Source: Selenomonas sp. ND2010 (GTDB lineage: Bacteria > Bacillota > Negativicutes > Selenomonadales > Selenomonadaceae). Taken from it: a DNA stretch of 64,000 bases. The notes beneath the pieces are model-generated. The model searched no databases, was not told the origin of the DNA, and saw only the letters and a program-made list of their open reading frames with translations. Below, piece after piece: positions 58,859 to 64,000 of the stretch. Both the position numbers and the translations under genes were made by a program. The stretch spans positions 1 to 64,000 of the forward strand of contig NZ_JNKI01000010.1 in the NCBI RefSeq assembly GCF_000702005.1, written 5' to 3'. Numbering within the stretch: the first letter of the stretch is position 1; every line of letters starts with the position of its first letter.

Positions 58859-60137
58859 GGGTAGCTGTCTCTCCTATCGTATCGAGTTTAAATAACGAAC
58901 GCATGGCGTCAATATAGAATTCTTCCTGCGGTGTTCCCGCCGATGCATTGAGTTTCATCATCGGCATGCGCAAGATCTTCCGCACGATCATGCGGGTCAT
59001 ATGTTCAATTTGGCGCTTTTCCTCCTTAGTGAGGTCCGGAAGCTTCGAGCTAGCACGCTTGATCTCACGCTGCCGGATACGTTCACAACGCTCAGAAAGC
59101 AATGCCATGAGCGGCCGGAAAGAGAGGTATTGGAATTTTTCTTCAATCGATACCACTTCTTCCTCGACGATTTTTTGCGCCTGAACCGCCTCTTCCCGCC
59201 GTTCCTGTACATGCTCATCGACTACTTCTTCCAGCGCATCGATATTGTAGAGGCAGACGTTCTTGATTTCTCCCACTTCGGGATCTACATCACGCGGCAC
59301 GGCAATATCGATGAGAAAAAGTTTGCGGCTTTTCCGCTTGGTCATGAGCTGACGCGTCTCCCAAGGCTTGATCACATAATGCGGTGCCCCGGTAGAAGTC
59401 ACGATGACATCCACATCCACAGCCTTTTTCATCGCCTCATCAAAAGGAATCGCTTCGCCGTTAAAGCGGGCTGCCAACTGCTGAGCCCGTTCCAAGTGAC
59501 GATTTGTCACATAAATCTTCTTGATTCCACGGGAGACTAGGTGCTGTGCCGTAAGCTCTGCCATCTTGCCCGCACCAAAAATAAGCGCATTAGACGAGGT
59601 CAATTCCCCTAATACCTCACGAGCCAATTCCACCGCCGCATAACTTATCGAAACCGAATTATACTGAATGCGCGTTTCTGTCCGCACGCGCTTACCGCAG
59701 GCAATCGCCCGATGAAACAAGGTATTGAGAATGGTACTAGTCGTTCCAGCCTCACGGCCTAACGCATAAGCTGCCTTCACCTGCGACAGAATCTGTCCTT
59801 CTCCAAGCACCAAGGAATCAAGACTGGACGCCACCTCAAAAAGATGGCGAATGCAGTCTTCATTCTCATGATGATAGAGATACGCATCGATATTCTCCTC
59901 ATTTCCCGTGAGGTCAAAGAGAAACTGTCGAAGCGTAGGCAAATCTTCCCGAATGTCGTCCACCACGGCATACATCTCACTGCGATTACAGGTAGATAAA
60001 ACCACCGCCTCGGAAAGGCCCTCGTAATCATTGAGATTGGCCAACCCATCACGTATTGCCTGTTTTGGAATCGCAAACCGCTCCCGCACATCAACAGGAG
60101 CAGTTTTATGATTCAGCCCCAGCATCAATAATTCCAT
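58818..60137 (-). CDS. hemA: Glutamyl-tRNA reductase
   Basis: 439 residues. Catalytic Cys50 lies in VVLSTCNRSEMYAV, after the signature GLNHKTAPVDVRERF. The NADPH domain has LIFGAGKMAELTAQHL, followed by a C-terminal dimerisation domain. It reduces glutamyl-tRNA to glutamate-1-semialdehyde, the first step of the C5 route. It overlaps sirC by 32 nt and hemC by 41 nt. Confidence 0.97.
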   Translation of the reverse strand: MELLMLGLNHKTAPVDVRERFAIPKQAIRDGLANLNDYEGLSEAVVLSTCNRSEMYAVVDDIREDLPTLRQFLFDLTGNEENIDAYLYHHENEDCIRHLFEVASSLDSLVLGEGQILSQVKAAYALGREAGTTSTILNTLFHRAIACGKRVRTETRIQYNSVSISYAAVELAREVLGELTSSNALIFGAGKMAELTAQHLVSRGIKKIYVTNRHLERAQQLAARFNGEAIPFDEAMKKAVDVDVIVTSTGAPHYVIKPWETRQLMTKRKSRKLFLIDIAVPRDVDPEVGEIKNVCLYNIDALEEVVDEHVQERREEAVQAQKIVEEEVVSIEEKFQYLSFRPLMALLSERCERIRQREIKRASSKLPDLTKEEKRQIEHMTRMIVRKILRMPMMKLNASAGTPQEEFYIDAMRSLFKLDTIGETATREERHHHYRYAQQ

Positions 60138-60753
60138 TACGTATCTCTTCCTCCGCCCGATCCAACTGACCGGCTCTCACTAAATCTATCACACACTGAG
60201 TTAGAGCATTGCGCCAACGGCGTTGATGCTCTTTACTGCCGCCCGGCAGCTCTTTTATCTCTTCACGCAAAGCCTTGAGCCGCGGCAAAAATTCCGCAAA
60301 ACTCGGGGGGTATTCCTGCTCCAGCCGTTTCCGCAAAAGCCGTGAAAACGCCGGGCTGTCACCACCAGTAGCCACCGTCAGCAAAAGATCTCCCCGCACG
60401 ACACGCGACGGAACTTGAAAGTCCGTCATCTCCGGCTGTGCCGCCGCATTGACTAACGCCCTTAGGTGTTTTGCCTCCCGCGCTGCCTCCCGGTTAGCAG
60501 TTTCCGAATCTGCCGCACAAAATACCAATAACGGCTGATGTGGTGCCAACATGCCATACACGTACACGCCTGCCTGCCAGCGTAATTGGCGTTCCCCCGC
60601 CAATCGCTGTAAGGTATCCGTAACCGCGGGGGCGATAACCGTCACCTCAGCTCCAGCGGCGACAAGGCCCATCACCTTTCGCTCCGCCACCTGCCCACCG
60701 CCTATCACCACACACGATTTGCCAGACAGATCCAGATTCAATGGATAAAGCAT
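60106..60753 (-). CDS. Precorrin-2 dehydrogenase / sirohydrochlorin ferrochelatase (Met8/SirC-like)
   Basis: 215 residues. The NAD-binding motif SCVVIGGGQVAERKV is at the N-terminus. FCAADSETANREAAREA and VPSRVVRGDLLLTVATGG are typical of the CysG N-terminal half, Met8 and SirC. It oxidises precorrin-2 and may insert iron (or cobalt) to form siroheme or its cobalt analogue. It heads the operon, and GGGGAG precedes the ATG. Ferrochelatase activity cannot be judged from sequence alone. Confidence 0.92.
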   Translation of the reverse strand: MLYPLNLDLSGKSCVVIGGGQVAERKVMGLVAAGAEVTVIAPAVTDTLQRLAGERQLRWQAGVYVYGMLAPHQPLLVFCAADSETANREAAREAKHLRALVNAAAQPEMTDFQVPSRVVRGDLLLTVATGGDSPAFSRLLRKRLEQEYPPSFAEFLPRLKALREEIKELPGGSKEHQRRWRNALTQCVIDLVRAGQLDRAEEEIRNGIIDAGAES

Positions 60754-60772
60754 TTGCTCCCCTGCTTTCCTG

Positions 60773-60785
60773 AATGAATATCATT
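60773..60785 (-). promoter_or_regulatory. AATGA/TCATT dyad in the tetrapyrrole operon leader
   Basis: AATGAATATCATT is a 5-3-5 palindrome located just upstream of the ribosome site, recalling a poor Fur-type box. It could link the operon to iron. Evidence is weak. Confidence 0.28.
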
Positions 60786-60822
60786 TACGAATTTGATTCA
60801 TTTTTCAAACTGCTTCTATTAT

Positions 60823-60851
60823 TATACCGCTGATTGGAAGTTTTTTCTATA
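60823..60851 (-). promoter_or_regulatory. Probable promoter of the tetrapyrrole operon
   Basis: The minus strand has a consensus -10 TATAAT (60823-60828) with a poor -35 TATAGA (60846-60851) at 17 bp. Confidence 0.45.
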
Positions 60852-60866
60852 CGCAAAATCCTTCAT

Positions 60867-60904
60867 CAAAAAAAGACCACAGACTCGTTTTGGAGTCCGC
60901 GGCC
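60867..60904 (-). terminator. Terminator of the secretin / response-regulator operon
   Basis: GGACTC pairs with GAGTCT, extended by imperfect GC pairs, and TTTTTTT follows on the minus strand. It lies about 50 bp past the response-regulator stop. Confidence 0.8.
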
Positions 60905-60955
60905 CTTCCTGCGTACAGAATGGTTCGTTCCCAGTCCCAATCCTGCGTATTATCC

Positions 60956-61627
60956 TCAATCCAGCGATATGATTTTGTTTTTTAAAACATAAACCAATGC
61001 CTGCGTACGATCATTAACCTTGAGTTTATGGAAAATACTGGTCAAATGGTTCTTGACGGTCTTTTCACTAAGCCCCAGAGCCTTGCCGATATCCTGATTG
61101 GAAAAGCCTTTGGCAATGCACTCCAGCACATCCATTTCACGGGCCGTCAATCGCTCCCCACGGCTCTCATCCAACATTTCCCGTGCCTTGGTTTCCACAT
61201 CATCAGAAATCGACAAGCTGCCAAACAGTCGCTCCGCAAGTTTGGGATAAACAAAGGCGTTGCCCTCGTTCACCACATGAATAGCCTTAACCAGTACCGC
61301 CGGTTCCACATCTTTCAGAAGGTATCCCAACGCACCATTCTTCAGCAATTCCAGTACATAATTATCACTATCGTGAATCGTCAATGCGACAATTTTGGTC
61401 GGACACTCTGCCTGCTTGAGCTGACGAGCGACTTCCAAGCCACTGAGCCCTGGCATGTTGAGGTCCAGCAGTAATACATCCGGCTGAAGCATCAACGTAC
61501 GGGCCAGCGTCTCCTGACCATCCTCTGCCTCGCCGATGACCTCAAGATCATCTTCAAAGTTCAGCACACGCTTGATTCCCTGCCGCAGCAAGGCATGATC
61601 GTCTGCAATCAAAATCTTAATCGCCAT
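60956..61627 (-). CDS. NarL/FixJ family response regulator
   Basis: 223 residues. The receiver domain (1-120) has Asp9, Asp10, phospho-acceptor Asp55 in LLLDLNMPG, and Lys in GYLLKDV. A linker leads to a LuxR-type helix-turn-helix (about 155-215) with LTAREMDVLECIAKGFSNQDIGKALG-type recognition segments and SEKTVKNHLTSIFHKL. It resembles DegU in layout. No histidine kinase is adjacent. It follows the secretin gene by 15 bp, so it is co-transcribed with it. Confidence 0.93.
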   Translation of the reverse strand: MAIKILIADDHALLRQGIKRVLNFEDDLEVIGEAEDGQETLARTLMLQPDVLLLDLNMPGLSGLEVARQLKQAECPTKIVALTIHDSDNYVLELLKNGALGYLLKDVEPAVLVKAIHVVNEGNAFVYPKLAERLFGSLSISDDVETKAREMLDESRGERLTAREMDVLECIAKGFSNQDIGKALGLSEKTVKNHLTSIFHKLKVNDRTQALVYVLKNKIISLD

Positions 61628-61642
61628 ATCTGTTCTCCTTTT

Positions 61643-63010
61643 CTAGTTGCATTGGCCTGTATCTTTCGTACTGCCGGAATCCTTTAGTATGTGCGCAGTC
61701 AAAAAAATCATGATTTCTGACTCCGTATGATTCCGTTTGTAATTGCGAAAAAAGCTTCCCAAAATAGGAACATCCCCAATAAACGGCACTTTGCTCATCG
61801 ATCGAGATTCATCGCTGCCGATCAATCCACCGATCACCATAGTCTCTCCATCCCTAAGGCGAACCGTGGTATCTGCGCTTCGTTTCTGAAAGCGATACGC
61901 CTTGATATCATTGACATACAGCGGTGAACTAACCTCTGTATGAACCTCTGCCGTTATCATTCCTCCCGTATTAACCCGCGGAATACACCGCAAAATAATA
62001 CCAGTCTGCCGATACGTCATCGTAGTTGTCGTCGATGATTCCGTGACAGACTGTGTCGGTACTGGAACCTCTCCACCGATATTAATTACAGCTTCGTGCC
62101 CCTGTAACGTCGTAATATTCGGCCTTGCCAGCATTTTGGCCTTGCCATCCGCAATCATAGCATTGAGCTTTGCACTAAAATAAAATTCATAGGGTCTCCC
62201 CTCGGGCCCATGCCCGAAGCGAATTATCCCCGGAATCTGTTCACTGCCATTGAACCGGCGGCGGATCTCCGTCTCGGTATAATCCCCGCTCTGTCTATCC
62301 TTGTATCGCGTCTTGTGGTATTCCGGATACTGCGGCAGTGTTGACCATTGCCACTCCACACCCAAATCCTTTGATGCACTGCGCGAAAGTGCAATTACTT
62401 TTGCTTCTAATGATACCTGTTCTGCCGGTACATCCAATTTGCGCAAAACAGCTTCCACTTCCTGTGCTTCCCAAACGGTTCCATAAAAAATAACCGAGCC
62501 GGATGTCTCATCCACGAGAGCCCTGTTTGCAGTCCGCCCAGCAGTCTTATTGGCATTTGCCTTATTCTTCGTATCATTATAATTCTTATTCAACACAGAA
62601 TCAAATTTTCCTTCATTTAACAGCGATAAATTTACCGCCTGCGCCAAGTCATGGGGGTTGGCGTATCTCACTTTATACGAATGAACATGCGATAAACGCC
62701 CCGTTCTGCTGCCGACTGTCACAATATAATCTTCGCCATCCTGGAACAGTATCAACCCCTTAGCCGAAGCTACCAAATGCATCACCCGATCTGGTTCCTC
62801 GGTCATATCCAGCGTCACCGTCCCTTTGACTTCATCATCCAATACCAAATTGAAATGTCCCATTTTCGCCGCCGATAAGAGCACCGACCGCACATCACCA
62901 TTGACCACCTGTACCCGCATGGGCGAAGCTGCCATCCGCCCCATCGGAAACAAAGCCAAAAACACAACAACACCAGTAACTAGAGCTTTCCCATTCTGCC
63001 ATTTTTTCAT
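61643..63010 (-). CDS. Secretin (PilQ/GspD-like outer-membrane channel)
   Basis: 455 residues. A signal peptide (about 8-27) is followed by an STN/secretin N0-like domain (about 32-95, VNGDVRSVLLSAAKMGHFNLVLDD) and a further N-domain (about 108-195). The secretin domain (about 200-445) has KMLARPNITTLQGHEAVINIGG, TVRLRDGETMVIGGLI and the signature VPFIGDVPILGSFF. At 455 residues it is short for PilQ. It would form a ring in the outer membrane for pilus or protein export, or DNA uptake. It follows the PilP-like gene by 23 bp; inner-membrane pilMNO genes are absent here, unless they lie elsewhere. Confidence 0.9.
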   Translation of the reverse strand: MKKWQNGKALVTGVVVFLALFPMGRMAASPMRVQVVNGDVRSVLLSAAKMGHFNLVLDDEVKGTVTLDMTEEPDRVMHLVASAKGLILFQDGEDYIVTVGSRTGRLSHVHSYKVRYANPHDLAQAVNLSLLNEGKFDSVLNKNYNDTKNKANANKTAGRTANRALVDETSGSVIFYGTVWEAQEVEAVLRKLDVPAEQVSLEAKVIALSRSASKDLGVEWQWSTLPQYPEYHKTRYKDRQSGDYTETEIRRRFNGSEQIPGIIRFGHGPEGRPYEFYFSAKLNAMIADGKAKMLARPNITTLQGHEAVINIGGEVPVPTQSVTESSTTTTMTYRQTGIILRCIPRVNTGGMITAEVHTEVSSPLYVNDIKAYRFQKRSADTTVRLRDGETMVIGGLIGSDESRSMSKVPFIGDVPILGSFFRNYKRNHTESEIMIFLTAHILKDSGSTKDTGQCN

Positions 63011-63033
63011 CGCTATTCCTCATTTCCCAAGGA

Positions 63034-63594
63034 TCAATATGACCGGAGATATAAACATTTATCCTGCCAATCTTTGCGCAACATAACAACGCCATCACCA
63101 ATATGGACGAGCTGCCAATCCCGAAAGGTTTCCCCTACAGACAAGACGGCCGTCTGCCCATCAAAACGCAGCAGCGCCATCTTCCCGTCGCTTCCCTGCA
63201 TAATCCCACAAAGCTCCGGTTCTACAGGCCGCACCGGTTCTCTTGTCAAATCCTGAAGCTTTGGCCGTTCGGGACGCGCTGCCATTGATGTTGTCGTTTC
63301 TACCTGAGCCGTTCCTGTCGGAAGCTTCTTATCTTTTGCGACTGCTCCTGCCTGGCTGTCTTCGGCTGCCGTTTCGTGAAGTGGCGTAAAGGGATTGCGT
63401 ATGTCCTCCTCTGCCACCAAAATATCTGCCCCGCGTATTCCCCGCCGCCCCAACACTGCCGGCGGTTCATTCTGCTCTGGCGACTCGGTAGCAACACGTT
63501 CCCCATCTCTGTCGGCATACAATACACTCACGCCGCACAGCAATAGCGTAACAAACAGAGCTGCCAATTTCTTTCTGTCATATTGTCCATCCAT
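63034..63594 (-). CDS. PilP/GspC-like periplasmic protein
   Basis: 186 residues from ATG 63594; an in-frame TTG (63600) is rejected because GGAGGAGAG is properly spaced from the ATG. A single membrane segment (about 9-27) is followed by a disordered Pro/Glu-rich stretch (30-125), then a small beta domain (about 128-186) with ELCGIMQGSDGKMALLRFDG and VSVGETFRDWQLVHIG-type strands. PilP and GspC use such a domain to contact the secretin. This fold assignment is by pattern and neighbour, not by strong motif. Confidence 0.62.
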   Translation of the reverse strand: MDGQYDRKKLAALFVTLLLCGVSVLYADRDGERVATESPEQNEPPAVLGRRGIRGADILVAEEDIRNPFTPLHETAAEDSQAGAVAKDKKLPTGTAQVETTTSMAARPERPKLQDLTREPVRPVEPELCGIMQGSDGKMALLRFDGQTAVLSVGETFRDWQLVHIGDGVVMLRKDWQDKCLYLRSY

Positions 63595-63643
63595 AAACAA
63601 CTCTCCTCCTGTTTGTCCATGCTAAAAAGCTTTTTTCGATACC

Positions 63644-63672
63644 ATTATATTCGTGTTATTCGTGTTTGTATA
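63644..63672 (-). promoter_or_regulatory. Promoter of the PilP-like / secretin operon
   Basis: The minus strand has TATACA (63667-63672), 17 bp, TATAAT (63644-63649). The spacer is a direct repeat (ACACGAATA x2), which could be a regulator site. Confidence 0.6.
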
Positions 63673-63701
63673 GTATTTATTAAAATTTTCTAAGCAAACA
63701 A

Positions 63702-63739
63702 TAAAAAAGAAGAACTTTCTCTTCTGAGAAAGTTCTTCC
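63702..63739 (-). terminator. Terminator of pgi
   Basis: GAAGAACTTTCTC pairs with GAGAAAGTTCTTC around a 4-nt loop, with TTTTTT following on the minus strand. Confidence 0.93.
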
Positions 63740-63753
63740 TATCCTAATAGAAA

Positions 63754-64000
63754 TTATTTCTGATTCATAGCTTTGCGCTCAGCCAGTTTCGGTCCCATGA
63801 TACGCTTATAGGACTCAACACCCGGCTGGTCGAAGGCATCAACATCAGCCAACTCACCTTCATACGCAACCGACATAGCCAGCATGTACAGCAGCTCACC
63901 GAGATGATAAGCATCGAGCTTCGGCAGCGTGAAGCAAGCATTGTAGCGCTTGTTGGAAGCCAGAGCATCCGCATTCGACTGGCGAGCAACCTCAAGAGCC
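63754..64000 (-). CDS. pgi: Glucose-6-phosphate isomerase, C-terminal part
   Basis: The last 81 codons and stop are present; the gene continues past the right edge. The translated end contains YHLGELLYMLAMSVAYEGEL and AFDQPGVESYKRIMGPKL, typical of the GPI C-terminus (QPGVE with the conserved lysine shortly after). It interconverts glucose-6-phosphate and fructose-6-phosphate, using the glucose-6-phosphate released by the GH1 enzyme. A strong terminator follows. Confidence 0.92.
   Translation of the reverse strand, partial: ALEVARQSNADALASNKRYNACFTLPKLDAYHLGELLYMLAMSVAYEGELADVDAFDQPGVESYKRIMGPKLAERKAMNQK

Overview
The window looks like chromosomal DNA from an anaerobic, diderm member of the Firmicutes, most likely Selenomonadaceae (Selenomonas or Mitsuokella-like, class Negativicutes). 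This is inferred, not proven. Firmicute-type gene order (ebfC-recR-bofA; SRP RNA next to dnaX; a SigH-like sigma factor) sits beside true outer-membrane genes: a two-partner secretion transporter, a beta-barrel porin and a pilus-type secretin. The 16S fragment at the left edge is too short for a species call. Genus-level assignment is a guess.

Layout. 1-600: 5' end of a 16S rRNA gene (minus) with its leader and two tandem promoters. 598-23007: a 20.5 kb gene for a giant LktA-type filamentous adhesin, preceded by its TpsB/FhaC-like outer-membrane transporter. 23152-24319: bofA, recR, ebfC. 24481-33119: a beta-glucan utilisation locus, transcribed as PTS IIC, porin, IIB, IIA, GH1 6-phospho-beta-glucosidase, secreted GH16 lichenase and secreted GH9 endoglucanase, next to an RpiR-type regulator that overlaps dnaX. 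33116-35178: dnaX, SRP RNA, tRNA-Ser(GGA). 35334-36351: a CheX-like/CheY-like pair. 36560-40821: nucleoside salvage (deoB, pdp, cdd, nupC) with a repeated palindromic operator. 41024-42752: a GNAT acetyltransferase and a divergent MscS channel. 42753-43928: a small stand-alone glycyl-radical domain and the NrdG activase, behind a promoter with tandem NrdR-like and DnaA-like boxes. 44005-48117: two universal stress proteins, threonine ammonia-lyase and lactate permease. 48262-51665: murQ-murP-mupG for recovery of muramic-acid sugars. 51707-53673: a metal-sensing ArsR regulator, an NlpC/P60 hydrolase and a SigH-like sigma factor. 54047-60753: a tetrapyrrole operon sirC-hemA-hemC-cobA/hemD-hemB-hemL. 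60956-63594: a PilP-like protein, a secretin and a NarL-type response regulator. 63754-64000: the 3' end of pgi.

How it fits together. The organism appears to take up beta-glucans: secreted GH9 and GH16 enzymes cut the polymer, the porin would admit oligosaccharides through the outer membrane, the PTS phosphorylates them on import and GH1 cleaves the phosphorylated product. It can also salvage nucleosides and cell-wall muropeptide sugars, exchange lactate, and make siroheme/B12-type tetrapyrroles. The least ordinary piece is the 42.7-43.9 kb module: a 95-residue protein resembling only the C-terminal glycyl-radical tail of class III ribonucleotide reductase, next to nrdG, with no catalytic nrdD in the window.
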